Below are positions 1 through 8,946 of a stretch of DNA of 64,000 bases, piece after piece (position 1 is the first letter of the stretch; every line of letters starts with the position of its first letter). This DNA comes from Rubrivivax sp. A210. Its GTDB lineage: Bacteria; Pseudomonadota; Gammaproteobacteria; Burkholderiales; Burkholderiaceae_C. Both the position numbers and the translations under genes were made by a program. The notes under the pieces were generated by a model that was not told the DNA's origin, made no database searches, and was given only the letters and a program-made list of their open reading frames with translations. The stretch lies in contig NZ_CAJGBN010000012.1 in NCBI RefSeq assembly GCF_904426505.1, positions 310,001-374,000 on the forward strand, written 5' to 3'.

Positions 1-957
<957 letters not shown>

Positions 958-1932
958 TCAGGATCGGGAACTGGCAGATTCGGGAACCGGGGCCACAGCG
1001 CCCATGCTGCGGCTTCCCAGCCCGCGCGGCAGCGGGAAGTGCACGTTCTCGACCACGCCGTCCATCTTGCGCACGGCGGTGGCGCCGAGTTCGCGCAGGC
1101 GCGCGATGACCTGCTGCACCAGCACGTCGGGCGCCGAGGCGCCGGCCGTCAGGCCGACGCGGCTGCGGCCCTCGAACCAGGCCGGCTGCAGATCGGCCGC
1201 GCCCTCGACCATATGGGCCGGCGTGCCCAGGCGCTGGGCCAGTTCGCGCAGGCGGTTGCTGTTGCTGCTGGTGGGGCTGCCGACGACGATGACGATGTCG
1301 ACCTGCGGTGCCATCACCTTGACCGCGTCCTGGCGGTTCTGGGTGGCGTAGCAGATGTCCTGCTGCTTGGGCTCGCGCACCTTCGGAAAGCAGCGCTTGA
1401 CCTCGGCCAGGATGGCCGCCGCATCGTCCACCGACAGCGTGGTCTGGGTCACCACCGCGAGCTTGTCGCCGCGCGGCTGCACCGCGGCCACGTCGGCCAC
1501 GTCCTCGACGAGGTAGATGCCCTCGGTGAGCTGGCCCATCGTGCCCTCGACCTCGGGGTGGCCCTTGTGGCCGATCATGATGAACTCGAAGCCCTCGCGC
1601 GCCAGCTTGGCGACCTCGACATGGACCTTGGTCACCAGCGGGCAGGTGGCGTCGAAGACCTGGAAGCCGCGCCGCGCCGCCTCGGCGCGCACCGCCTGGC
1701 TCACGCCGTGGGCGCTGAAGACCAGGGTGGCGCCGGGCGGCACCTCGGCCAGGTCCTCGATGAAGACGGCGCCCTTGGCGCGCAGGTCGGCGACGACGAA
1801 GGTGTTGTGCACGATCTCGTGGCGCACGTAGATGGGCGCGCCGTGCAGCGTCAGCGCGCGCTCGACGATCTCGATGGCGCGGTCGACGCCGGCGCAGAAT
1901 CCGCGCGGCTCGGCCAGCAGCACATCGCTCAC
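958..1932 (-). CDS. ispH: 4-hydroxy-3-methylbut-2-enyl diphosphate reductase
   Basis: Last step of the MEP isoprenoid pathway: reduces HMBPP to IPP and DMAPP using a [4Fe-4S] cluster. The 324-residue product has the three cluster cysteines in their usual contexts (GFCAGV with Cys13, [17 protein letters not shown]) and the HEIVHN and GHPEVEGT substrate-binding stretches. I chose GTG 1932 ([13 protein letters not shown]), because the next upstream in-frame residues are a Gly/Asn repeat. It follows fkpB by 32 nt in the same direction, a pairing conserved in many proteobacteria (fkpB-ispH). A longer start within the repeat cannot be excluded. Confidence 0.95.
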   Translation of the reverse strand: MSDVLLAEPRGFCAGVDRAIEIVERALTLHGAPIYVRHEIVHNTFVVADLRAKGAVFIEDLAEVPPGATLVFSAHGVSQAVRAEAARRGFQVFDATCPLVTKVHVEVAKLAREGFEFIMIGHKGHPEVEGTMGQLTEGIYLVEDVADVAAVQPRGDKLAVVTQTTLSVDDAAAILAEVKRCFPKVREPKQQDICYATQNRQDAVKVMAPQVDIVIVVGSPTSSNSNRLRELAQRLGTPAHMVEGAADLQPAWFEGRSRVGLTAGASAPDVLVQQVIARLRELGATAVRKMDGVVENVHFPLPRGLGSRSMGAVAPVPESASSRS

Positions 1933-1944
1933 CGCCCCGCGCTC

Positions 1945-1968
1945 ACCGCCGTTCACGCCGCCGTTCAC
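1945..1968 (-). repeat. Two 12-bp direct repeats before ispH
   Basis: Two near-identical 12-bp units (GTGAACGGCGGC and GTGAACGGCGGT on the reverse strand) stand in tandem between fkpB and the ispH start; the first overlaps the fkpB stop codon. Both contain a GTG in frame with ispH, so the repeat creates alternative start codons (1956 and 1968) besides GTG 1932. Confidence 0.6.
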
Positions 1969-2447
1969 AGCACGCCCAGCAGCCGGGCCTCGAAGCGCAC
2001 GGGCTTGCCCGCCAGCGGGTGATTGAAGTCGACCAGCAGCCAGTCGGGGCCGCACTCGCGCACCGTGCCAGCGGCGCCCGGCTCGCCCTGGGGCGTGGGG
2101 AACTGCACCACGTCGCCCACCGCATAGACGGCCTCGGGGTCGCCCCATTCGTGCAGCAGGGCCAGTTTCACGCGCTGCAGCAGCGCCGGGTTGTGCTCGC
2201 CGAAGGCGGCACCGGGGGCAAGGTCGAAGCTTTCGTGGGCGCCTTCGGCCAGGCCCAGCAGGCAGGCCTCGATGGCCGGCGCGAGCTGGCCGGTGCCCAG
2301 CGACAGCGTCGCCGGCTTGGCCTCGAAGGTGTTGATGAGATCGACGCCGTCCGGGCCCGAGAGCCGGAAGTGCAGCGTGAGAAACGATCCGGGCTGGACG
2401 AGGTTCACGGTGGCGGGGCCTGGTGAAAGGGTCACGGGCGGGGTCAT
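1965..2447 (-). CDS. fkpB: FKBP-type peptidyl-prolyl isomerase (SlyD-like)
   Basis: Cytoplasmic cis-trans prolyl isomerase of the SlyD/FkpB class, 160 residues. The N-terminal strand [15 protein letters not shown] and the [16 protein letters not shown] segment form the FKBP half-domains. Between them and the C-terminal strand lies the insert-in-flap domain (about residues 75-130). The His/Cys-rich metal-binding tail of true SlyD is absent, which favours FkpB. ATG 2447 is the first start after the divergent radC promoter gap. It is upstream of ispH in the same operon. Confidence 0.88.
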   Translation of the reverse strand: MTPPVTLSPGPATVNLVQPGSFLTLHFRLSGPDGVDLINTFEAKPATLSLGTGQLAPAIEACLLGLAEGAHESFDLAPGAAFGEHNPALLQRVKLALLHEWGDPEAVYAVGDVVQFPTPQGEPGAAGTVRECGPDWLLVDFNHPLAGKPVRFEARLLGVL

Positions 2448-2502
2448 GGGCGTCGCATAGACTGGGCCGCGATTCTACCGGGGCCACCCACGCCACCCGC
2501 CC

Positions 2503-3171
2503 ATGAAGAACCTGCCCGCCGATCAGCGCCCGCGCGAGAAGCTGCTGGCCCGCGGTGCCGCGGCGCTGGCCGACACCGAACTGCTGGCGCTGCTGCTGCG
2601 CACCGGCTACCGCGGCCACGGCGTGTTCGCGCTTGCCGAAGACGTACTGAAGGGCTGCGGCGGTTTTGCCGGCCTGCTGCAGGCCATGCCGGCCCAGCTG
2701 GCGGCCATCAAGGGCCTGGGCCCGGCCAAGCGCGCCGAGTTGCTGGCAGTGATGGAGATGGCGCGCCGAGCCCTGGCCCAGCCCCTGCGCGAGGCGCCGG
2801 TATTCGACGCCCCCGAGCGCGTCAAACAGTACCTGGCGCTGCATCTCGGCGGGCTCGGCGAGGAGGTCTTTGCGGTGCTGTTCCTGGACGCCCAGCACCG
2901 CCTGCTGGAGCTGGAGAAGATGTTCCACGGCACCCTCACCCAGACCAGCGTCTACCCGCGCGAGGTGGTGCGGCGCGCGCTGGCGCTGAACGCCGGCGCG
3001 GTGGTGCTGGCGCACAACCACCCCTCGGGCCTGGCCGAGCCTTCACGCGCCGACGAATACCTGACCCAGACGCTCAAGAGCGCGCTGCAGCTGGTGGACG
3101 TGCGCGTGCTCGACCACGTCATCGTCGGCCAGGGCCAGGTGGTGTCGATGGCCGAGCGGGGCTTGCTGTGA
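2503..3171 (+). CDS. radC: RadC family JAB-domain protein
   Basis: 222 residues with an N-terminal helix-hairpin-helix region ([12 protein letters not shown], about 69-80) and a C-terminal JAB/MPN metalloprotease-like domain. The latter keeps the metal ligands in AHNHPSG (about 170-176) and the downstream SRAD aspartate. The family was named from DNA-repair work, but its biochemical role remains unclear. The gene is divergent from fkpB over a 55-bp gap. Its stop overlaps the Smr-domain start by 4 nt (GTGA), so the two are translationally coupled. Full family length, nothing missing. Confidence 0.92.
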   Translation: MKNLPADQRPREKLLARGAAALADTELLALLLRTGYRGHGVFALAEDVLKGCGGFAGLLQAMPAQLAAIKGLGPAKRAELLAVMEMARRALAQPLREAPVFDAPERVKQYLALHLGGLGEEVFAVLFLDAQHRLLELEKMFHGTLTQTSVYPREVVRRALALNAGAVVLAHNHPSGLAEPSRADEYLTQTLKSALQLVDVRVLDHVIVGQGQVVSMAERGLL

Positions 3172-3815
3172 GACGAGCCCGCAGCCGGCCGCAGTCGCTG
3201 GCCGATCTGGCCACGCTGCGCCAGGTACTGCGCGAGCGCCACCGGCTCGCCGCCGAGGCGGCCGAGCGCCAGCGCGCCGAGCAGGCCGCGGCCGAGCGGG
3301 CGCGCCGGCTCTTCGCCGACGCTGTGGGGCCGGTCACCCCCCTGCCCCACCACGGCCGCGCACTGCACCTGCTGCCGCGCCCCTTGCCGCTGCCGCTGCA
3401 ACGCGAGGCCGACGAGGCGGCGGCGCTGCAGGAGGCCTTGTCCGACGAGGTCGACATCGAATCGCTGCTGCTTACCGACGACGGCCTGAGCTTTCGGCGC
3501 GAGGGCGTGGGCGTCGACGTGGTGACGCGGCTGCGGCGCGGCCACTGGGCCATCCAGGGCGAGATCGACCTGCACGGCCTGCGCCGCGACGAGGCGCGCA
3601 CCGAACTCGCCGCCTTCCTGCGTGAGGCGGCGCGGCGTGGCTGGCGCTGCCTGCGCGTGGTACACGGCAAGGGCCTGGGCTCGCCCGGACGACAGCCCGT
3701 GCTCAAGGGCAAGGTCCATCGCTGGCTGGGCCAGCACGCCGCAGTGCTGGCCTTCACCCAGGCCAGCGCGCCTGAGGGCGGCGCCGGGGCACTGGTGGTG
3801 CTGCTCAAGGGTTGA
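3168..3815 (+). CDS. Smr/MutS2-type domain protein
   Basis: 215-residue protein. The first ~65 residues are a charged, probably helical region rich in Arg, Ala and Glu. The C-terminal ~85 residues form an Smr domain with the hallmark LHG ([13 protein letters not shown], about 130-142) and HGKG (about 166-169) motifs. Stand-alone Smr proteins (YdaL/SmrA/SmrB types) are nucleases acting on DNA or on ribosome-bound mRNA. Which type this is cannot be told from sequence alone. The start is GTG 3168, overlapping the radC stop. It ends convergent with the small lipoprotein gene, with a short weak hairpin (3816-3830) between. Confidence 0.88.
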   Translation: MRRARSRPQSLADLATLRQVLRERHRLAAEAAERQRAEQAAAERARRLFADAVGPVTPLPHHGRALHLLPRPLPLPLQREADEAAALQEALSDEVDIESLLLTDDGLSFRREGVGVDVVTRLRRGHWAIQGEIDLHGLRRDEARTELAAFLREAARRGWRCLRVVHGKGLGSPGRQPVLKGKVHRWLGQHAAVLAFTQASAPEGGAGALVVLLKG

Positions 3816-3841
3816 CCGGCCTGCGCCGGCCTGGCAGTCGG

Positions 3842-4153
3842 CTACTCCGCCGGTGGCGGGTTGCAGCGGCCCTGGCGCTCGAACCAGTAGACGACATTGC
3901 CGACGATGGCGATGCTGCCCGAGACCACGGCGCTGGCCGCGGTGACGGCGCCGGCGGCAGTGAGCAGGGCCAGGCAGCCGTCACCGTGGCAGCGCTGGAA
4001 GCCGCCGACCACGGCCGTCTCCAGCGTCATCTGCTTCTTCATGGTGCGGCACTCGGCGTCATAGGTCTCGCGCGTCTGCGGCACCACCACGCAGGCCGCC
4101 AGCAGGGCTGGGGCGGCCGCCGCAAGGGCGGCACGCAGCCTCGTATCAGACAT
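3842..4153 (-). CDS. Small putative lipoprotein, unknown function
   Basis: 103-residue product not recognised as a named family. The N-terminus is a signal sequence with a lipobox-like LLAAC (Cys about 21), so outer- or inner-membrane lipidation is likely. The mature part has five further cysteines (ECRT, RCHGDGC, GRC), then a hydrophobic stretch (LLTAAGAVTAASAVVSGSIAI, about 63-83) that could span or anchor in the membrane. ATG 4153 overlaps the end of the truncated-globin gene by 8 nt, making it the last gene of a four-gene coupled operon with a diguanylate cyclase, MinD-like ATPase and globin. Confidence 0.75.
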   Translation of the reverse strand: MSDTRLRAALAAAAPALLAACVVVPQTRETYDAECRTMKKQMTLETAVVGGFQRCHGDGCLALLTAAGAVTAASAVVSGSIAIVGNVVYWFERQGRCNPPPAE

Positions 4154-4556
4154 TGCGCATCCAGTCGGCCGTGCCATAGAGGGCGCGCGCCAGCGGCTGG
4201 GCCAGGGCCTCGTCCACACCCTGCTCCTGCATCGCCTGCACCATGCAGGCCATCCACTGGTCGCGCTCCTCGGTGCCGATGCGGTAGGGCAGGTGGCGGG
4301 CGCGCAGCATGGGGTGGCCGAAGCGGTCGGTGTAGTGGCTGGGCCCGCCCAGCCAGCCGCACAGAAACCAGTGCAGCTTGTCGCGCGAGCCGTCGAGCAC
4401 CGCCGGGTGCAGGGCACGCAGCGTGGCATAGGCCGGCTCCAGGTCCATCAGGTCGTAGAAACGGTCGACCAGGGCGCGTACCGCGGCCTCGCCACCCAGG
4501 CGTTCGAACGGGGTGGGATCGGGCGTGGCACCCTGGTTGGTGGTTTCAGTGTTCAT
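4146..4556 (-). CDS. Group 2 truncated haemoglobin
   Basis: 136-residue haem protein of the TrHb2 (GlbO/YjbI) group, which binds O2 and often NO or peroxide. Family features are visible: the N-terminal FERLGGEAAVRALVDRFYDLM helix start, the Phe/Tyr-rich B helix, FGHPMLRARHLPYRIG with the proximal His, and the invariant Trp in DQWMACM. Length matches the family. It overlaps the MinD-like gene by 4 nt (ATGA at 4553-4556) and the lipoprotein gene by 8 nt. The operon context with a diguanylate cyclase suggests, but does not prove, a link between O2/NO chemistry and motility signalling. Confidence 0.9.
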   Translation of the reverse strand: MNTETTNQGATPDPTPFERLGGEAAVRALVDRFYDLMDLEPAYATLRALHPAVLDGSRDKLHWFLCGWLGGPSHYTDRFGHPMLRARHLPYRIGTEERDQWMACMVQAMQEQGVDEALAQPLARALYGTADWMRNV

Positions 4557-5344
4557 GAGGGCAGCTTGCCGACGATGGCCGACAGCGCCACCGAGGCCGG
4601 CGCCCCGGGCTGGGTCTCGAGCAGCAGCTGGCGCCGTTGCACGGCGTCGCGCACCGCGTTGTCGCTCGGGATCTCGCCCAACAGTTCCAGCCTCACCGGC
4701 GCCTCCAGCGTGTTGTTGACATAGCGGTCCACCACCGTCTGCAGCTGCTGGCGCACGGCGCGGCCTTCGCCGGGCCGCCGCACCTGGTTGACGACAAGGT
4801 GGATGCGGCGCCGCCCCTGGGTGGTAGCCAGCACCTTGATGGTGGCATAGGCGTCGGTCAGCGAGGTCGGCTCGGGCGTGGCCACCAGCAGCACCTCGCC
4901 GGCCAGCGAGACGGTGTAGAGCACGACATCGGAGATGCCGGCGCCGGTGTCGAGCAGCACATGGTCGAACTTGGGCGCCACCTGCTGCACCACGCCGAGC
5001 AACTGGTCGCGCACCTCGGGCGTCATGCGCGAGTACTCGACCATGCCCGAACCGGCCAGCAGCACCGAGAAGCCGCCCGGTGCCGGCATGATGGCTTCGG
5101 CCAGTGTGTGCTTGCCGGTGAAGACATCGTGCAGCGTGACCTTGGCCACCAGATTGAGCACGACGTCGAGATTGGCCAGGCCGAGATCGGCGTCGAGCAC
5201 CAGCACGCGGCGGCCACCGCGCGCCAGCGCCGCCGCCAGATTGGCCGAGACGAAGGTCTTGCCGACACCGCCCTTGCCACTGGTGACGGCCATGATGCGG
5301 GGCGAGGCGGGGGTACTGCCTGGCTTGGAGGTCGGGGCTGTCAT
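4553..5344 (-). CDS. MinD/ParA-family ATPase, FlhG-like
   Basis: 263-residue P-loop ATPase. A deviant Walker A (TSGKGGVGKT, residues 21-30), DADLGLANLD and LLDTGAGISD place it in the MinD/FlhG group, which controls flagellar number or pole-specific placement by dimerising on the membrane. The 17-residue N-terminal extension before the P-loop resembles FlhG. FlhG normally follows flhF, but flhF is absent here. Instead the gene sits between a GGDEF cyclase (4-nt overlap) and a truncated globin (4-nt overlap), and is divergent from cheRDB. The start is ATG 5344, within the stop region of the cyclase. Confidence 0.85.
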   Translation of the reverse strand: MTAPTSKPGSTPASPRIMAVTSGKGGVGKTFVSANLAAALARGGRRVLVLDADLGLANLDVVLNLVAKVTLHDVFTGKHTLAEAIMPAPGGFSVLLAGSGMVEYSRMTPEVRDQLLGVVQQVAPKFDHVLLDTGAGISDVVLYTVSLAGEVLLVATPEPTSLTDAYATIKVLATTQGRRRIHLVVNQVRRPGEGRAVRQQLQTVVDRYVNNTLEAPVRLELLGEIPSDNAVRDAVQRRQLLLETQPGAPASVALSAIVGKLPS

Positions 5345-6066
5345 TCGTGGTCCTGGAACTGGGAAGTCTCGAACAGCAGCCGCTTTTCCTCGACGCTGAC
5401 CACCGACACCGGCGTCGGCTCGAGGCGCACGAGGTTGCGACCCTGCGCCTTGGCCAGGTAGAGCTGCTGGTCGGCGCGCTCCATCCACAGCGACGGCGTC
5501 GAGCGCACCCATTGCGGCGCGAAGGCGCCGCCTATGCTGACCGACACCGACAGCGGTTGCAGCGGCGCCGGCGCCACATTCATCTGTGCCACGCGGCGGC
5601 GCACGCGCTCGGCCACGGTGGCGCCAAAGGCGATGCCGCAATTGGGCAGGATGATGGCGAACTCCTCGCCGCCCGTGCGCGCCACCAGGTCCATCGGCCG
5701 CACGGCGTCCTGCAGCACGCCGGCCACGGCCTTGATGACCTGGTCTCCGGCGGCGTGGCCGCGGCTGTCGTTGACGCGCTTGAAGTGGTCGATGTCCAGC
5801 GCCAGCAGCAGCGCGGTCTCGCCGCTGCGCGCGACGCGGTCGACCTCGCGCGCCAGCACCAGCTCGAAGGCGCGGCGGTTGGCCAGGCCGGTAAGTGCGT
5901 CGCGGCTGGAAAGATCGACGAGGGCGTCGATCAGGCCCTGCAGCCAGGCCTCGCTGCCCGGCGGCGCCGCCGGCAGCGGGCGCCCCGAATGGCCCAGCAG
6001 TTGCAGCGCGCGCTCGAACTGCAGGGTGGTCTCGCGGGTCGGCTGCGGGTGCGCGTGCGGTTTCAC
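5341..6066 (-). CDS. GGDEF diguanylate cyclase
   Basis: 241-residue soluble protein that should make cyclic di-GMP from two GTP. The C-terminal GGDEF domain has an intact active site (GGEEF, residues 132-136). The inhibitory I-site RxxD (R123-D126) lies exactly five residues before it, predicting product inhibition. The first ~50 residues form a short helical region without a recognised sensor or membrane segment. The start GTG 6066 gives VKPHAHPQPTRE. It is the first gene of a coupled operon with the MinD-like ATPase, globin and lipoprotein, and is divergent from cheR. Confidence 0.92.
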   Translation of the reverse strand: MKPHAHPQPTRETTLQFERALQLLGHSGRPLPAAPPGSEAWLQGLIDALVDLSSRDALTGLANRRAFELVLAREVDRVARSGETALLLALDIDHFKRVNDSRGHAAGDQVIKAVAGVLQDAVRPMDLVARTGGEEFAIILPNCGIAFGATVAERVRRRVAQMNVAPAPLQPLSVSVSIGGAFAPQWVRSTPSLWMERADQQLYLAKAQGRNLVRLEPTPVSVVSVEEKRLLFETSQFQDHE

Positions 6067-6143
6067 GAAGGGCTCTCGGGCCGGGGCGGCGCCGGGAGTT
6101 GAAGTGAAGGGCAGTCTAGCAGCGCCACCCCGTCCGTCCGGGG

Positions 6144-6217
6144 GCGGAATAGGCGGGCTCGAACCGCCCATCTCCGCGCTTGGCGGGCGCGCCGTCGGCC
6201 GCACACTGGCCTTCCGC
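6144..6217 (-). pseudogene. tRNA-Gly(GCC)-like relic
   Basis: In the cyclase-cheR gap the reverse strand folds like a tRNA. A 6-bp acceptor pairing joins 6211-6217 to 6144-6150. The anticodon arm has a perfect 5-bp stem and a 7-nt loop whose middle is GCC (6182-6184). A perfect 5-bp T-stem carries a TTCGAGC loop (6152-6168). The D-arm does not pair, position 33 is C instead of T, the variable loop is long and no CCA follows. It is probably a decayed tRNA-Gly or a chance structure, not a working tRNA. Confidence 0.35.
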
Positions 6218-6262
6218 TGCGGGCCGCCGGCCCGGCCTGCCCCTGCGACCCGCCACGCGTCC

Positions 6263-7114
6263 ATGATCGAGACCGCCGCTCCATCGGCCCCACCGGGCGA
6301 CGCCGAATTCGCGCTCACCCGCGCCGATTTCGAGCGCATCCGCCAGCTCATCTACCAGCGCGCCGGCATCAGCCTGCACGCCGGCAAGCAAGCCATGGTC
6401 TACAGCCGCCTGTCGCGCCGCCTGCGCGAGACCGGCCAGCGCAGCTTTGCCGACTACCTGGGCTGGCTCGAACGCGCCAGCGGCACCGCGGCCGAGGCCG
6501 AGTGGCAGGAATTCGTCAACGCCCTCACCACCAACCTGACCAGCTTCTTCCGCGAGGAGCACCATTTCCACGCCCTGGTGGACGACCTGCGCGAGCGCAC
6601 CGGCCGGCCGCTGCGCATCTGGTGCAATGCCGCCTCCACCGGCGAGGAACCGTATTCGCTGGCGATGACGGTGGTCGAGACCCTGGGCGCCAGCGCGCCC
6701 GTCAAGCTGGTGTGCAGCGACATCGACACCAAGGTGCTGCAGACGGCGCAGCGCGGCGTCTATTCCACCGAGGCTCGCGGCCTCTCGCCCGAGCGGCTCA
6801 AGCGCCATTTCATGCGTGGCACCGGCGCCAATGCCGGCTTCATCCGCATCAAGCCCGAGCTGGCGCGGCTGATCGAGTTCAGGCCCTTCAACCTGATGAG
6901 CCCCAGTTGGGCCGCGCTGGGCGACCCCTTCGAGATCGTGTTCTGCCGCAACGTGATGATCTACTTCGACGGCCCGACCCAGCGCAAGGTGCTCGAGCAC
7001 ATCCATGCCCAGATGCGACCGGGCGGGCTGCTCTACGTCGGCCACTCGGAGAACTTCACCGATTCACGCGACATTTTCCGCCTGCGCGGCAAGACGATCT
7101 ACGAGCGCGTGTGA
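6263..7114 (+). CDS. cheR: Chemotaxis protein methyltransferase CheR
   Basis: Transfers methyl groups from S-adenosylmethionine to glutamates of chemoreceptors, resetting sensitivity. 283 residues from ATG 6263: a helical N-terminal CheR domain (FALTRADFERIRQL to about 80), then the Rossmann-type methyltransferase domain. SAM-binding features are CNAASTGEEPYSL (about 118-130), CSDIDTKVL and FCRNVMIYF. The strong TTNLTSFFRE stretch is typical of the class. No C-terminal pentapeptide-binding extension is seen. First of three same-strand genes with cheD and cheB. No cheA, cheW or receptor gene lies in the window, so the signalling core is elsewhere. Confidence 0.95.
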   Translation: MIETAAPSAPPGDAEFALTRADFERIRQLIYQRAGISLHAGKQAMVYSRLSRRLRETGQRSFADYLGWLERASGTAAEAEWQEFVNALTTNLTSFFREEHHFHALVDDLRERTGRPLRIWCNAASTGEEPYSLAMTVVETLGASAPVKLVCSDIDTKVLQTAQRGVYSTEARGLSPERLKRHFMRGTGANAGFIRIKPELARLIEFRPFNLMSPSWAALGDPFEIVFCRNVMIYFDGPTQRKVLEHIHAQMRPGGLLYVGHSENFTDSRDIFRLRGKTIYERV

Positions 7115-7159
7115 GCAAGCGCACTCAAGCGCCGCCCCTGCCCTGCCGATAAACCCGCA

Positions 7160-7828
7160 ATGGCCCTGCAGTCACCCGCTCCCCTGGCCGCTTCGGCGCG
7201 CACTGCCCCCAGCCGCCTGGAGCAGCTGAAGGCGCAGTCGCGACGCCCGGGCGAAGCCAGCTTCTTCTTCTACGACGCCCATTTCCGCAATGAGGCGGTG
7301 AAGGTGCTGCCGGGCGAGTTCTTCGTCTACGACCAGGACATCCTGATCATGACGACGCTGGGCTCGTGCATCGCCGCCTGCCTCTACGACCGGGACAAGC
7401 GCGTCGGCGGCATGAACCACTTCCTGCTGCCCGACGGTGGCAGCGGCGGCGACAGCGGTCGCTATGGCAGCTTCGCGATGGACCAGCTGATTGGCGAGTT
7501 GGTCAAGCGCGGCGCCACGCGCGCCACGATGGAAGCCAAGGTCTTTGGCGGCGGCGCCGTCATCAGCGGCATGAGCACCATCAACGTCGGCGAGCGCAAC
7601 ACCGCCTTCGTGCTCGAATACCTGCGCACCGAGCGCATCTCGGTGGTCAGCAAGGACGTGCTCGACATCTACCCGCGCAAGGTCTGCTTCCTGCCGCACA
7701 GCGGCAAGGCCATGGTCAAGCGCCTGGCCTCGGCCAACACCGAGGCGCTGGCGGCCCAGGAACGCGCCGCTGCCCAGCGCGTGGTGGCGCCCACAGCCGG
7801 CGGCGGCGGGTCGGTCGACCTGTTCTGA
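7160..7828 (+). CDS. cheD: Chemoreceptor glutamine deamidase CheD
   Basis: Deamidates specific glutamines of chemoreceptors to glutamates, making them substrates for CheR and CheB. 222 residues; the catalytic Cys70 lies in TTLGSCIAACLYD and the partner His87 in GGMNHFLLPD. The N-terminal ~35 residues are a low-complexity Ala/Pro/Arg leader, and the C-terminal ~30 are likewise poorly ordered. It stands 45 nt after cheR and 27 nt before cheB, in the order cheR-cheD-cheB common in beta- and gammaproteobacterial chemotaxis operons. Confidence 0.95.
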   Translation: MALQSPAPLAASARTAPSRLEQLKAQSRRPGEASFFFYDAHFRNEAVKVLPGEFFVYDQDILIMTTLGSCIAACLYDRDKRVGGMNHFLLPDGGSGGDSGRYGSFAMDQLIGELVKRGATRATMEAKVFGGGAVISGMSTINVGERNTAFVLEYLRTERISVVSKDVLDIYPRKVCFLPHSGKAMVKRLASANTEALAAQERAAAQRVVAPTAGGGGSVDLF

Positions 7829-7855
7829 CCGTCTGGCGATCAAGGAGCATCCCGC

Positions 7856-8944
7856 ATGACGCCCAAGACCCGCGTGCTCGTCGTCGACGATTCGGCGCTG
7901 GTGCGTGGCCTGCTGGCCGAGATCATCGACCGCCAGCGCGACATGTGCTGCGTCGGCGCCGCCGCCGACCCGCTGGTGGCGCGCGAGATGATCCGCAACC
8001 TGAACCCCGACGTCATCACGCTGGACATCGAGATGCCGCGCATGGACGGGCTGGATTTCCTGCAGCGCCTGATGCGGCTGCGGCCGATGCCGGTGGTCAT
8101 GGTCTCCACCCTCACCGAGCGCGGCGCCGAGGCCACGCTCAAGGCGCTGGAGCTGGGCGCGGTGGACTTCGTCGCCAAGCCCAAGATCGGCGTCGCCGAC
8201 GGCCTGCGCCAGCTCGGCGACGACATCACCGACAAGGTGCGCACCGCCGCTCGCGCCCGCGTCCACCGCCTGCACGCGCCGGCTCCGGCCCCCGCGGGCA
8301 GCGCCCCGGCCAAGCCGGTGGCGATGGCCGGCCTGGGGCGGCTGTCGACCGAGAAGATCGTCTTCATCGGCGCCTCCACCGGCGGCACCGAGGCCACACG
8401 CGAGGTGCTGATGGGCCTGCCGGCCGACTTTCCGGCGGTGATGATCACCCAGCACATGCCGCCCGGCTTCACCAAGAGCTATGCCGCGCGCCTGAACAGC
8501 CTGTGCCGCATCCGTGTCGCCGAGGCCGTCAACGGCGAGCGCGTGCTGCCGGGCCACGCCTACCTGGCGCCCGGCGGCTTTCACCTCTCGGTCGAGCGCT
8601 CGGGCGCCAACTACATTGCCCGCGTCGTCGACGGCGAGCCGGTCAACCGCCACAAGCCCAGCGTCGAGGTGCTGTTCGAGTCGGCCGCACGCGTGGTCGG
8701 CCGCAATGCCCTGGGCGTGATGCTCACCGGCATGGGTGGCGACGGTGCCAAGGCGATGCGCGCGATGCGCGACGCCGGCAGCTGGAACGTGGCCCAGGAC
8801 GAGGCGAGCTGCGTCGTTTTCGGCATGCCACGCGAGGCCATCGCCCACGGCGCGGCCAACGAGGTGCTGCCGCTGTCGCAGATCGCGCCCAAGCTGATGG
8901 AGTGGCTGCGCGTCAACGCCGGCAGCTCGACCTCGCGCGTCTGA
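7856..8944 (+). CDS. cheB: Chemotaxis methylesterase CheB
   Basis: Removes methyl groups from receptors when phosphorylated by CheA. The 362-residue protein has an N-terminal receiver domain (acidic DD at 11-12, phospho-acceptor Asp57 in [11 protein letters not shown]), a ~40-residue Ala/Pro-rich linker, then the esterase domain. The catalytic triad contexts are GASTGG (Ser), QHMPPGF (His) and GMGGDGAKA (Asp). A ribosome site (AAGGAG) precedes ATG 7856 at good spacing. It ends only 2 nt from the convergent hemW stop. Confidence 0.96.
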   Translation: MTPKTRVLVVDDSALVRGLLAEIIDRQRDMCCVGAAADPLVAREMIRNLNPDVITLDIEMPRMDGLDFLQRLMRLRPMPVVMVSTLTERGAEATLKALELGAVDFVAKPKIGVADGLRQLGDDITDKVRTAARARVHRLHAPAPAPAGSAPAKPVAMAGLGRLSTEKIVFIGASTGGTEATREVLMGLPADFPAVMITQHMPPGFTKSYAARLNSLCRIRVAEAVNGERVLPGHAYLAPGGFHLSVERSGANYIARVVDGEPVNRHKPSVEVLFESAARVVGRNALGVMLTGMGGDGAKAMRAMRDAGSWNVAQDEASCVVFGMPREAIAHGAANEVLPLSQIAPKLMEWLRVNAGSSTSRV

Positions 8945-8946
8945 GC

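Noticed and set aside
1933..3021. Very long reverse open frame continuing upstream from ispH (to 3021)
   Set aside because: The extension runs antisense through fkpB and radC in other frames and has no family motif; G+C-rich DNA gives long stop-free shadows. The ispH family starts near 1932.
3816..3841. Terminator between the Smr gene and the lipoprotein gene
   Set aside because: Only a 5-bp stem is visible and there is no T-run in either direction.
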